From assembly GCF_937926365.1 (NCBI RefSeq), contig NZ_CALAOH010000066.1:1-30981 (forward strand): a stretch of 30,981 bases of DNA, in the 5' to 3' direction. The notes under the pieces are model-generated. The model was not told where the DNA came from and made no database searches. It was given only the letters and a program-made list of their open reading frames with translations. Below are positions 1-7,320 of the stretch, one piece after another. Position 1 is the first letter of the stretch, and each line of letters begins with the position of its first letter. The DNA is from an uncultured Azohydromonas sp. (GTDB taxonomy: Bacteria; Pseudomonadota; Gammaproteobacteria; Burkholderiales; Burkholderiaceae_C). A program made the position numbers and the translations under genes.

Positions 1-32
1 ACCTGGCTCAGGCCGTTGAAAAAGTCACTCAC
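1..32 (-). CDS. Start of an unidentified gene running off the left edge
   Basis: A GTG codon at 32-30 opens a frame reading MSDFFNGLSQ before the window ends. The GTG overlaps the TGA stop of the kinase-like fragment (31-29) in a GTGA arrangement typical of translationally coupled operon genes. Only ten full codons are visible, so the product cannot be named. It would be co-transcribed with the sugar-kinase-like fragment, which hints at a carbohydrate operon, but that is inference. Confidence 0.35.
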   Translation of the reverse strand, partial: MSDFFNGLSQ

Positions 33-215
33 GTACGGGTCTCCTCGATAGCGGGGTAGAGGGCGCGGTAGCGCGCATACTGGTCGGAATAGGCGGTGCG
101 GAGCGCCGGGTCAGGCGCGACGACGCGCTTGATGCCGGGCATGGTCATGATCTCGGCCGGATCAGCGCCTTCGGCGGCGCAGAGGCCGAGGCGGGCGACG
201 CCGTGGGCGCCGCGC
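29..215 (-). pseudogene. C-terminal remnant of an FGGY-type carbohydrate kinase
   Basis: The last ~45 residues of this minus-strand frame (DPAEIMTMPGIKRVV, then APDPALRTAYSDQY, then ARYRALYPAI) have the look of the C-terminal tail of xylulokinase and other FGGY kinases, where a variable stretch ends in Tyr-x-x-Tyr-x-x-Leu-Tyr-Pro. Upstream in the same frame (about 215-340) the translation turns into low-complexity shadow of the opposite-strand TPR gene, and there is no ATP-binding core. The gene therefore appears to have lost its 5' part, with the break near 170-215. The frame could formally start at 340, but nothing supports that. Assignment rests on a short tail and is moderate at best. Confidence 0.4.
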
Positions 216-1420
216 GCGCGGTGCTGCTGCTGGTGCAGATCCGCACCGACCGGATGGAGCCGGCGCTGGCCGGCGGGCTGCTGCGCCGCGCCGCGCGCTG
301 GCTCGAAAGCTTGCCGCCCTGTGCTGAGCAGGGCCATCACGCCTGGATGTCGAGCCGGCTGGCGCTGGCGTTAGGCGACCTGGACGCCGCGCTGCGCCAT
401 GCCGACGCGGCCCTGGCCCTGGGTCGGGCGCTGGGCCATGCGGACATCGAATGCCTGGGGCTGGCCTATCGCGGGCAGGCGCTGATGGTGCAGGGCGACT
501 ACGCCGCGGCCTGCGAACAGCACGAGGAGGCCGCGGCCGCCATCCGCCTGGGCGGCGTGAGCCTGTGGGTGGTGGGCTGGGTGTACTGCTCCGTCATCAC
601 GGCCAGCCGCAATCGCTGCGACTGGTTGCGCGCGATGCAGTGGACGCAGGCCTTCGCCGAGTGGTGCCGCGCCAGCCGGATGACGGCCTTCCCCGGTACT
701 TGCCGCCTTTACTGCGCCGAGGTGCGCGGCGTGCGCGGCGAGCTCGACGCCGCCGCGGACGAGGTCCACAGGACCGCCGCACTGCTGGCACAGGCGGCGC
801 CCTGGGCCGAGGGCGACGCGTACCGCGTGCTGGGCGACATCCGCCTCACTTGCGGCGACCTGGCCGGCGCGGAGGCCGCATTTCGCCGTGCCCATGCCCT
901 GGGCTGGGAGCCGCAGCCCGGCCTGGCGCGGCTGCAGATGGCCCTGGGCCAGCCGCAACAGGCGCTGCGCGGGCTGGAGCGCGCGCTGGCCGACAGCAAC
1001 TGGGCTTTGTGCGAGCGGCGGGCGCAGTTGCTGTGCACGCTGGTGCATGCCGCGCTGGCCGTCGGCGAGGTGGAGCGCGCACGCGAGGCGCTGCAACTGC
1101 TGGAGTCCGACCCGCAGCTGCTGGCCCCGCAAGCCTTGCAGGCCCTGGCCGCACAGGCCCGCGCCGAGCTGGACTGGCACGAGCAGCGGCATGCCCAGGC
1201 GATCCAGCAGCTGCGCCGGGCCGTGCGCCATTGGCACGCGGTGGGCGCGCCCGCGGGCGAGGCCGAGGCGCGCGTGCGGCTGGCCGAATGCCTGCAGGCG
1301 GATAGGGATCTCGCCGCCGCCGAGATGGAGCTGTACGCGCTGGAGTCCACTCCCGTGCTGGCGGCGGTCGTCGGGCTGCACGCGCGCATGGCGGCGCTGC
1401 GCGGGACGCTGCGGGGCTGA
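203..1420 (+). pseudogene. 5'-truncated TPR-domain transcriptional regulator
   Basis: The predicted ~405 residues are almost entirely TPR-like helical repeats. Examples are ALALGDLDAALRHADAALAL, LGDIRLTCGDLAGAEAAFRRA and a final LRRAVRHWHAVGAPAGEAEA, a pattern usual in the C-terminal half of large ATPase/TPR regulators of the LuxR/MalT-like group, together with the family-typical GWVYCSVITA segment. Such proteins are normally 800-1100 residues with an N-terminal sensor or HTH and an AAA/NB-ARC ATPase. None of that is present: the frame upstream of the GTG at 203 is open only to a stop at 50 and reads into antisense of the kinase remnant. No ribosome binding site precedes 203. I read it as a decayed regulator joined to an unrelated gene end. 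A stand-alone TPR protein remains possible. Confidence 0.6.
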
Positions 1421-1442
1421 GGCCGGCCGCGCGCCACCGCCA

Positions 1443-1458
1443 GGTTGCACCCGCAACC
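1443..1458 (+). terminator. Small hairpin after the TPR gene
   Basis: GGTTGC and GCAACC form a 6-bp stem with a four-base loop (ACCC), 23 bp after the TPR stop codon. No T-tract follows, so it may be a weak terminator or only a structured spacer in front of the EamA gene. Confidence 0.25.
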
Positions 1459-1523
1459 GGGCGCAAGTGGGCCTTGTCCACGCACGAAGGCCGGTTTGGG
1501 GCGGGCTCCCTAGAATTCGTGCG

Positions 1524-2435
1524 ATGTCTGTTCTCTCTTCCGGCCCCGTCGCGCGGGAGCGCCAGTGGCCCGGGCTGCTTCTCGCCGCCGGCGGTGCCAC
1601 CGCCTTTTCCGGCAAGGCCATCATCGTCAAGCTCGCCTACCGCTACGGTGTCGATGCGGTGACGGTGATCATGCTGCGCATGCTGTTCGCTCTGCCGCTG
1701 TTCCTGTTGCTGGCGGCCTGGGCCGGCCGTGGGCGCCCGGCGCTGACGCGGCGCGACTGGCGCGCCGTCGTGCTGCTGGGCTTCAGCGGCTACTACCTCG
1801 CCAGCTACCTCGACTTCCTGGGGCTGCAGTACGTCAGCGCCAGCCTGGAGCGGCTGGTGCTCTACCTCAACCCCACGCTGGTGCTGCTGCTGGGCTGGCT
1901 GCTGTTCGGGCGCCGTACCAGCCGCCGCCAGTGGATCGCCATGGGCGTGAGCTACGCCGGCGTGCTGGTGGCCTTCGGGCAGGAGGCGCAGTTCGCCGGC
2001 ACGCAGGCCGGGCTGGGCCTGCTGCTGGTGCTGGGCAGCGCGCTGAGCTATGCGCTGTATCTGACCTACTCCGGCGAGGAGGTGCGGCGCCTCGGGGCGC
2101 TGCGGCTCACGGGGCTGGCCACCAGCGTGGCCTGCGTGCTGTGCATCGCGCAGTACCTGCTGCTGCGCCCGGTGGCGGCGCTGGCGGACGTGGCGCCGGC
2201 GGTGTGGTGGCTGTCGTTGCTCAACGCCACGGCCTGCACCTTCGCGCCGGTGCTGATGGTCATGCTGGCCATCGAGCGCATCGGGCCGAGCGCGACGGCA
2301 CAGACCGGGATGGTGGGCCCCATGAGCACCATCGCCATGGGCGTGCTGATCCTGGGCGAGCCCTTCACGCCGGGCGTGGTGCTGGGCACGGTGCTGGTGC
2401 TCGCCGGCGTGGCCTTGCTCAACCGCCGGCGCTGA
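1524..2435 (+). CDS. EamA/DMT-family permease
   Basis: A 303-residue integral membrane protein of the drug/metabolite transporter superfamily, which exports or imports small metabolites across the inner membrane. The sequence shows two EamA halves. The first runs from about residue 14 (LLLAAGGATAFSGKAIIVKLAYRYG) to about 150. The second starts near GLGLLLVLGSALSYALYLTYSGE and ends with the typical VLILGEPFTPGVVLGTVLVLAGVALLNRR. About ten hydrophobic segments are visible, as expected for the family. The substrate cannot be inferred. The ATG at 1524 is followed immediately by SVLSSGPVARERQW. No Shine-Dalgarno sequence precedes it, but a TAGAAT box lies 7 bp upstream, so a leaderless transcript is possible. 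It converges on the TauE gene with a 27-bp gap. Confidence 0.85.
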   Translation: MSVLSSGPVARERQWPGLLLAAGGATAFSGKAIIVKLAYRYGVDAVTVIMLRMLFALPLFLLLAAWAGRGRPALTRRDWRAVVLLGFSGYYLASYLDFLGLQYVSASLERLVLYLNPTLVLLLGWLLFGRRTSRRQWIAMGVSYAGVLVAFGQEAQFAGTQAGLGLLLVLGSALSYALYLTYSGEEVRRLGALRLTGLATSVACVLCIAQYLLLRPVAALADVAPAVWWLSLLNATACTFAPVLMVMLAIERIGPSATAQTGMVGPMSTIAMGVLILGEPFTPGVVLGTVLVLAGVALLNRRR

Positions 2436-2442
2436 GCCGGCG
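2424..2442 (+). terminator. Hairpin overlapping the eamA stop codon
   Basis: CGCCGGC (2424-2430) and GCCGGCG (2436-2442) form a 7-bp stem with loop GCTGA, which contains the TGA stop. It lies at the convergence of two genes and could serve both, but it lacks T-tracts. Confidence 0.3.
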
Positions 2443-2462
2443 AGGGCGGCGCCCGGCGGGCG

Positions 2463-3437
2463 TCAGGCCAGGGCCCGCCACACGTTGTAGGCGCTCAGCA
2501 GCGTGATCAGGCAGCCCACGACGGTCATGAGCGTGCGCGGCTGCAGCCGCTTGCACAGCAGCGCGGCGAAGGGCGCGGCGAACAGGCCGCCGAACACCAG
2601 CCCCGCCACCAGCAGCCAGGTGGTGGGCTCGCCGGCCAGCAGGATGAAGGACGTGGCGCTGGAGAGCGTCAGGAAGAACTCGGCGAAGTTCACCGAGCCG
2701 ATGGTGGTGCGCGGGTCGCCGCCGGCGCCGATGAGGTTGCTGGTGACCACCGGGCCCCAGCCGCCGCCGCCCGTGGCGTCCACGAAGCCGCCCAGCAGCG
2801 CGAGCTTGCCCACGTGGCGCGGCTCCTTGCGCTGGAAGCGCGCCCGCCACGCCTTGCGCAGGATGTACAGCCCCATCAGCAGCAGGTAGGCCGAGACGAT
2901 GGGCTTCATCACCGAGGCGTCGAACTGCGTGACCACCACCGCGCCCAGGATCGCGCCCAGGCTGCCCGGCACCAGCAGGCGCAGGAACAGCGACTTGTTG
3001 ACGTTGCCCAGCTTGCAGTGCGAGATGCCCGACAGGCCGGTGGTGAAGACCTCGGCGATGTGCACGCTGGCGCTGGCCGCCGCCGGCGTGGCGCCCGCGC
3101 CCAGCAGGAAGGTGGTGGCCGTCACGCCGTAGGCCATGCCCAGCGCGCCGTCCACCGCCTGCGCCAGGAAACCCACGCCCACCGCGCTCCAGAAGGTGGG
3201 GCTGGCCAGCGCGTCGCGCACCACCTGCACCCCGCTGACCCCGTCCGTACCAAAGAACAGCCGCCACGCCAGGAAGCTCAGCAGGGCGCACAGGATCGAC
3301 ACCGCCACCCACAGCGCGATGCGCAGCTCCGGATGGTCGTCGGGATGGTGCGAGGCCGAGAGATCGACCGGCGGGGCAGTCTGCGACGCGGCGGCGAGGG
3401 GAACGGGAACGGTGTCCAGGGGGCTGCGTGCTTCCAT
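2463..3437 (-). CDS. TauE/SafE family permease (sulfite exporter-like)
   Basis: A 324-residue membrane protein of the TauE/SafE family, members of which export sulfite or organosulfur anions. A hydrophilic N-terminal tail of ~40 residues precedes about eight hydrophobic segments. Two internally related halves are visible: GVGFLAQAVDGALGMAYGVTATTFLL near residue 80, and LALLGGFVDATGGGGWGPVVTSNLI near residue 210. Both carry the Gly-rich GxxxGxG signature that marks the repeat in this family. The start is taken at the ATG at 3437. A TTG at 3488 would extend the frame but adds a stretch with no family resemblance. Transport substrate is not shown by context: the flanking genes are an EamA permease and a dehydrogenase remnant, with no sulfur genes in view. 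Confidence 0.85.
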   Translation of the reverse strand: MEARSPLDTVPVPLAAASQTAPPVDLSASHHPDDHPELRIALWVAVSILCALLSFLAWRLFFGTDGVSGVQVVRDALASPTFWSAVGVGFLAQAVDGALGMAYGVTATTFLLGAGATPAAASASVHIAEVFTTGLSGISHCKLGNVNKSLFLRLLVPGSLGAILGAVVVTQFDASVMKPIVSAYLLLMGLYILRKAWRARFQRKEPRHVGKLALLGGFVDATGGGGWGPVVTSNLIGAGGDPRTTIGSVNFAEFFLTLSSATSFILLAGEPTTWLLVAGLVFGGLFAAPFAALLCKRLQPRTLMTVVGCLITLLSAYNVWRALA

Positions 3438-3918
3438 GTGGGCGGGGCCCGCACCGCCGGCCAATCGGCCGGCATATGCCGGGCGCAACGAAGAACAGCC
3501 ATGAAATTAATAAGCACGTTCCTGCCCGCCTACGAAGCATTTGCTGCTTTCTTATGCGATTTCCGTGCTTGTAAGCGTGTTCCTCATAACGGCTGCGCCG
3601 GCTGCAATTGCTTGCGTGCGAGGGCTTCCGCTCACGCTTGGCCCCGCGAACGCGCGCTTGCAATTCAGATGGGGTTTGGCGTTGGGCATCGTGACGCGCT
3701 GCCCGTTGGGCGCACGTAAGCCGGACAGGCGGCGTTGCAGGCGATGCCGAGCCCGAGGTTGAGCCGGTGACGATGGCCGTGCGGCCCTGGAGAGACTTCT
3801 CGTTCACCCCGCGCGGCCGACGTCATCGCCGCAGCAGGGCGCCGCCGCCCGCCCGCGCGCGATGGCACGGATGATCCGCTTCGAGCTGGCTTGACCAACG
3901 AGCAGCGGCGCGCGGCCC
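3438..3918. other. Gene-poor stretch with decayed dehydrogenase sequence
   Basis: About 480 bp without an intact gene, with lower GC between 3490 and 3600 than its surroundings. It holds the SDR remnant at 3710-3807 and two direct copies of GTTGGGC (near 3681 and 3705). No convincing promoter or complete reading frame was seen on either strand. A short plus-strand frame from 3541, with one hydrophobic stretch, has no recognisable family and antisense-like composition at its end. Confidence 0.45.
3710..3807 (-). pseudogene. Remnant of a short-chain dehydrogenase (3-hydroxybutyrate dehydrogenase-like)
   Basis: Reading from a GTG at 3807, the frame gives MNEKSLQGRTAIVTGSTSG, an N-terminal nucleotide-binding beta strand and Gly-rich turn of a classical SDR very like 3-hydroxybutyrate dehydrogenase. 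It then loses frame. The neighbouring frame continues LGLGIA and passes directly into CNAACPAYVRP, which resembles the CNAICPGYVRTP segment found ~150 residues later in the same enzymes. A small indel and a large internal deletion explain both. Nothing recognisable follows. It lies 111 bp downstream of the intact kduD-like gene in the same orientation. The N-terminal part is clear; the deletion model is inference. Confidence 0.55.
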
Positions 3919-4683
3919 TCAGCGCGCCAGCCAGCCCCCGTCCACGGCCAGCGTGAAACCGTGCACGTAGTCCGAGGCGGCGCTGGCCAGGAACACGACC
4001 GGGCCGGCCAGGTCCTCGGCGCCGCCCCAGCGTCCGGCCGGGATGCGCTCCAGGATCGCCCGGTTGCGCTGCTCGTCCGCGCGCAGCGCCGCGGTGTTGT
4101 CGGTCGCCATGTAGCCGGGCGCGATGGCATTGACGTTGATGCCATGCGCCGCCCACTCGTTGGCCAGTTCGCGCGTGAGGCCCAGCACGCCGCTCTTGGA
4201 CGCGGTGTAGGAGGGCACGCGCACGCCGCCCTGGTACGACAGCATCGAGGCGATGTTGATCACCTTGCCCCCGCCGCCCTGCGCCACCAGGCGCCGCGCC
4301 ACGGCCTGCGACAGGAAGAACACGCTCTTGAGATTGAGGTCCACCACCTCGTCCCAGTCCTGCTCGCTGAAGTCCAGCGCATCGGCGCGCCGGATGGTGC
4401 CGGCGTTGTTGACCAGGATGTCGATGCGCCCGAACGCATCGGTGGCCTGCCGCACCAGCCCGTCGAAGGACGCGATGTCGCTGAAGTCGGTGGGCAGGTG
4501 CAGCGCCGGCGTGCCGCGCTCGGCCAGCAGCGCCAGCGTCTCGTCGGGCCGGCTGCGGGTGAGGGCGACGATGCGCGCGCCCGCGCCGGCCAGCGCCAGG
4601 GCCATGCCCTGGCCCAGGCCCTTGTTGCAGCCGGTGACCAGCGCCACGCGGCCGGTGAGATCGAACAGGGGAGGGTTCTGCAT
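3919..4683 (-). CDS. kduD: SDR oxidoreductase, 2-deoxy-D-gluconate 3-dehydrogenase type
   Basis: A 254-residue classical short-chain dehydrogenase, the usual length for KduD, which interconverts 2-dehydro-3-deoxy-D-gluconate and 3-deoxy-D-glycero-2,5-hexodiulosonate in pectin and uronate catabolism. Visible are the cofactor motif TGCNKGLGQG, NNAG, and the catalytic set Ser146, Tyr159 and Lys163 (INIASMLSYQGG...YTASK). The opening FDLTGRVALVTGCNKGLGQGMA and NVNAIAPGYMATDNTAALR are characteristic of KduD/gluconate 5-dehydrogenase relatives. The ATG at 4683 is supported by AAGGAAAG about 8 bp upstream. Tandem palindromes 60-95 bp upstream suggest control by a LacI-type repressor. No kduI or other uronate genes are in view, so substrate specificity is not proven. 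Confidence 0.8.
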   Translation of the reverse strand: MQNPPLFDLTGRVALVTGCNKGLGQGMALALAGAGARIVALTRSRPDETLALLAERGTPALHLPTDFSDIASFDGLVRQATDAFGRIDILVNNAGTIRRADALDFSEQDWDEVVDLNLKSVFFLSQAVARRLVAQGGGGKVINIASMLSYQGGVRVPSYTASKSGVLGLTRELANEWAAHGINVNAIAPGYMATDNTAALRADEQRNRAILERIPAGRWGGAEDLAGPVVFLASAASDYVHGFTLAVDGGWLAR

Positions 4684-4745
4684 GAGGTGCTTTCCTTGTG
4701 TTGAAGGCTGCGCGCCGCGCTGCCTCTGGCGTTCGTTGTCATTAT

Positions 4746-4777
4746 GAAACCGGTTTCTGAGGTGCAAAACCGGTATT
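4746..4777 (-). promoter_or_regulatory. Tandem LacI-type operator-like sites upstream of kduD
   Basis: GAAACCGGTTTC (4746-4757) is a perfect 12-bp palindrome with the central CpG common in LacI-family operators. A second, imperfect copy, AAAACCGGTATT, lies at 4766-4777. Centre-to-centre spacing is 20 bp, about two helical turns, so two dimers would sit on one DNA face. The sites are 63-94 bp before the kduD ATG, in a locally AT-richer promoter-like stretch. The regulator gene is not in the window. Confidence 0.55.
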
Positions 4778-4904
4778 CACGTGCAAGGCCAGGAAAACCC
4801 GGGGGCTTCGGCCGCTGGCGTGGTCGCGAGAAATTCATCCCCTTGGCGGGGCGAAGCACGGGCGGCACCGCGATGGCCGGTGCGCCACTCCCGGGTCCGG
4901 CCAA

Positions 4905-4962
4905 GGACGGAAATCCGTCTCTTCGAAGTCACGGACGGCCGGCAAGTGTCGGATTTCCGTCC
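4905..4962 (+). promoter_or_regulatory. Paired CGG-N4-CCG palindromes, probable enhancer sites of the gltI promoter
   Basis: GGACGGAAATCCG (4905-4917) and CGGATTTCCGTCC (4950-4962) are exact reverse complements. Each carries its own 10-bp palindrome, CGGAAATCCG (4908-4917) and CGGATTTCCG (4950-4959), with centres 42 bp apart, about four helical turns. They lie roughly 110 and 150 bp upstream of the predicted sigma-54 start point, the normal position for response-regulator enhancer sites. From memory, the AauR site reported in Pseudomonas putida is TTCGG-N4-CCGAA; the CGG-N4-CCG core is shared here. Confidence 0.6.
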
Positions 4963-5037
4963 ATCCGCCGGCGCTTGCGGGCACGGCGTTCCTTGTGAAT
5001 CAAGCACTTGAGCGCGCCGGCCGGCCTGGCGGCGCAC

Positions 5038-5053
5038 TGGCACGCTCCCTGCG
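5038..5053 (+). promoter_or_regulatory. Sigma-54 (-24/-12) promoter of gltI
   Basis: TGGCACGCTCCCTGCG matches the RpoN consensus TGGCACG-N4-TTGCW, with the invariant GG (5039-5040) and GC (5051-5052) at exact spacing and one mismatch in the -12 box (CTGC for TTGC). Transcription should start near 5064, leaving a ~46-nt leader before the ATG at 5110. The response regulator encoded at 11799 carries the GAFTGA loop needed to activate such a promoter. Confidence 0.7.
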
Positions 5054-5109
5054 ACAAGACGGCGCATCGCGCGAACCACCGCCGCGTCCATCCCCAAGGA
5101 GCCTTGTCC

Positions 5110-6006
5110 ATGTTCTTCCGTCCGCGTCCCTGGCTGCTGCCGCTGCTGGCCCTGCTGCTGGCCGCGGCTGCCCGCGCGCAGGACATGGGCACGCTGGAGC
5201 GCATCGCGCAGACCGGCACCATCAACCTGGGCCACCGCGAGTACGCCGCGCCCTTCTCCTATTACGACGGCAAGAAGCAGGTGGTGGGCTACTCGCACGA
5301 GCTGATGCTGCGGCTGCTGGAGAGCATCAAGGCGGAGCTGAAGCTGCCGGCGCTCACCATCCGGCTGGTGCCCGTGACCACGCAGAACCGCATTCCGCTG
5401 GTGCAGAACGGCACCGTGGACCTGGAGTGCGCCGCGACCTCGCACACCCTGGAGCGCGAGCCGCTGGTGAGCTTCTCCAACTCCATCTTCGTGGTCGGGC
5501 TGCGGCTGCTGGTGCACAAGGACTCGGGCATCCGCGACTTCGCCGACCTCGCCGGCCGCGCGGTGGCCGTCACCGCCGGCACCACCTCCGAGCGCGTGCT
5601 GCGCACCTACAACGAGAACCAGGGCCGGCGGCTGAAGATCCTGCTGGCGCGGGAGCAGGGCGCCGCCTTCAAGCTGCTGGAGAGCGGCGAGGCCCAGGCC
5701 GTGATGCACGACGACGCGCTGCTCTACGGCGAGCGCGCCAAGGCCAAGAAGCCCGAGGACTGGATCGTCGTGGGCACGCCGCTGGCGTCGGAGGTGTACG
5801 GCTGCATGCTGCGCAAGGGCGACACCGCCTTCAAGCAGGTGGTGGACCGCGGCCTGGAGCGGCTGATGCGCTCCGGCGAGGCACGCCAGATCTACACCCG
5901 CTGGTTCCAGCGCCCCATCCCGCCCAAGGGCCTCAACCTCAACTGGCCGCCCTCCGAGGCGCTGCTGGAGCTCTACCGCAACCCCAACGACCGGCCGCCG
6001 GGATAG
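5110..6006 (+). CDS. gltI: Glutamate/aspartate ABC transporter periplasmic binding protein
   Basis: A 298-residue periplasmic solute-binding protein (SBP_bac_3 fold) that would deliver glutamate/aspartate to the GltJKL membrane complex. Residues 1-23 form a signal peptide (LLPLLALLLAAAARA before QD). The mature part opens with the family-typical GTLERIAQTGTINLGHREYAAPFSYYD, and carries DLECAATSHTLERE, the GltI/DEBP signature region around residues 100-120. RQIYTRWFQRPIPPKGLNLNWPPSE closes the protein as in GltI. The ATG at 5110 has AAGGAG 9 bp upstream; a more upstream in-frame start is not supported. It is the first gene of the acidic amino acid cluster, but the asparaginase gene separates it from the permease genes. 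Confidence 0.93.
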   Translation: MFFRPRPWLLPLLALLLAAAARAQDMGTLERIAQTGTINLGHREYAAPFSYYDGKKQVVGYSHELMLRLLESIKAELKLPALTIRLVPVTTQNRIPLVQNGTVDLECAATSHTLEREPLVSFSNSIFVVGLRLLVHKDSGIRDFADLAGRAVAVTAGTTSERVLRTYNENQGRRLKILLAREQGAAFKLLESGEAQAVMHDDALLYGERAKAKKPEDWIVVGTPLASEVYGCMLRKGDTAFKQVVDRGLERLMRSGEARQIYTRWFQRPIPPKGLNLNWPPSEALLELYRNPNDRPPG

Positions 6007-6028
6007 CCGGCACCGGACTCACGACGTT

Positions 6029-6068
6029 CCGTTCGGGCCGGGCCCTTCGACGGGCTCAGGGCGAACGG
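6029..6068. repeat. REP-like repeat (CCTTCGACGGGCTCAGGGCGAAC type)
   Basis: Arms CCGTTCG (6029-6035) and CGAACGG (6062-6068) enclose CCCTTCGACGGGCTCAGGG. This is a version of a very common palindromic intergenic repeat of beta- and gammaproteobacteria (recognised from memory). Placed 22 bp after the gltI stop, it may stabilise the gltI message end or attenuate read-through into the asparaginase gene. Confidence 0.6.
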
Positions 6069-6191
6069 GGAAAGCAACCACCGCGCATCGCGCCCCGGCC
6101 AGACGCCGTGGCGCAAGCACTGGCCGCCCCTCGCCGCACGAGGGCGCGGGGCGGCCACCTTCCGTTCCCGATCAACACAGGAAGCTCTCCC

Positions 6192-7265
6192 ATGCTGACG
6201 AAGACCTTCACCCGCTCGCTGGCCGCCTCCCTCCTCGGCTTGGTGCTGGCCGCCTCCGTGCACGCTCAACAGGCCAAGCCTCAGGTCACGATCCTCGCCA
6301 CCGGCGGCACCATCGCCGGCGCCGGGGCCAGCGCCGCCAACAGCGCCACCTACCAGGCGGCCAAGGTGCCGGTGGACAAGCTCATCGCCGGCATTCCCGA
6401 GATCGGCAAGCTCGCCGACGTGCGCGGCGAGCAGGTGTTCCAGATCGCTTCCGAGAGCTTCACCGACGAGCACCTGCTGGCGCTGGGGCGCCGCGTCGCC
6501 GCGCTGGCCAAGCAGCCCGACGTGGACGGCATCGTCATCACGCACGGCACCGACACGCTGGAGGAAACCGCCTTCTTCCTGAACCTGGTGGTGCCCACCG
6601 AGAAGCCGGTGGTGCTGGTGGGCTCGATGCGCCCGGGCACGGCGCTGTCGGCCGACGGCGCGCTGAACCTCTACAACGCGGTGGCCACCGCCTCGGACCG
6701 CGCCTCGCGCGGCAAGGGCGTGCTGGTGGTGATGAACGACGAGATCTTCTCGGGCCGCGACGTCACCAAGGCCATCAACATCCGCACCGAGGCCTTCAAG
6801 AGCCCCTGGGGTTCCCTGGGCATGGTGGTTGAGGGCCGCACCTACTGGTTCCGCGCCCCGGTCAAGCGCCACACGGTGGGCTCGGAGTTCAACATCGAGA
6901 CGATCAAGTCGCTGCCGGCGGTGGGCATCGCCTACGGCAGCGGCAACGCCACGGACGTGGCCTACAAGGCGCTGGCCGCCAGCGGCGCCAAGGCACTGAT
7001 CCATGCCGGCACGGGCAACGGCTCGGTGTCGGCGCAGGTGGTGCCGGCGCTGCGCGAGCTGCGCTCGCAGGGCGTGCAGATCGTGCGCTCCGCGCGCGTG
7101 ACCGGCGGCGGCTTCGTGCTGCGCAACGCCGAGCAGCCCGACGACCAGTACGACTGGGTCGTGGCGCATGACCTGAACCCGCAGAAGGCCCGCATCCTGG
7201 CCGCGCTGGCGCTCACGCGCACGACGGACGCGCGCGAGGTGCAGCGGTACTTCATGGAGTACTGA
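6192..7265 (+). CDS. ansB: Periplasmic type II L-asparaginase/glutaminase
   Basis: A 357-residue exported asparaginase, hydrolysing L-asparagine (and probably glutamine) to aspartate/glutamate and ammonia in the periplasm. A signal peptide spans residues 1-25 (SLLGLVLAASVHA before QQ). The catalytic set is present: ATGGTIAG with Thr40, THGTD with Thr120-Asp121, and Lys193 in GRDVTKAIN. Gly-Ser-Met-Arg-Pro follows in VLVGSMRPGTALSADGALN as in the family, and the C-terminal YFMEY is typical of type II enzymes. The ATG at 6192 follows AGGA 9 bp upstream. It sits between the binding-protein and permease genes of an acidic amino acid importer, so its products would be captured by the same system. 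Repeats on both sides may be processing or attenuation points. Confidence 0.93.
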   Translation: MLTKTFTRSLAASLLGLVLAASVHAQQAKPQVTILATGGTIAGAGASAANSATYQAAKVPVDKLIAGIPEIGKLADVRGEQVFQIASESFTDEHLLALGRRVAALAKQPDVDGIVITHGTDTLEETAFFLNLVVPTEKPVVLVGSMRPGTALSADGALNLYNAVATASDRASRGKGVLVVMNDEIFSGRDVTKAINIRTEAFKSPWGSLGMVVEGRTYWFRAPVKRHTVGSEFNIETIKSLPAVGIAYGSGNATDVAYKALAASGAKALIHAGTGNGSVSAQVVPALRELRSQGVQIVRSARVTGGGFVLRNAEQPDDQYDWVVAHDLNPQKARILAALALTRTTDAREVQRYFMEY

Positions 7266-7320
7266 ACCGGTTCCAAGGGCGCCAGGCGCATCCCGTTAGC
7301 CGGAGCGTTTCGCTTCCTGC

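Noticed and set aside
4995..6191. Long plus-strand frame continuous with the asparaginase
   Set aside because: It is an out-of-frame shadow of gltI; the asparaginase has its own ribosome binding site and signal peptide at 6192.
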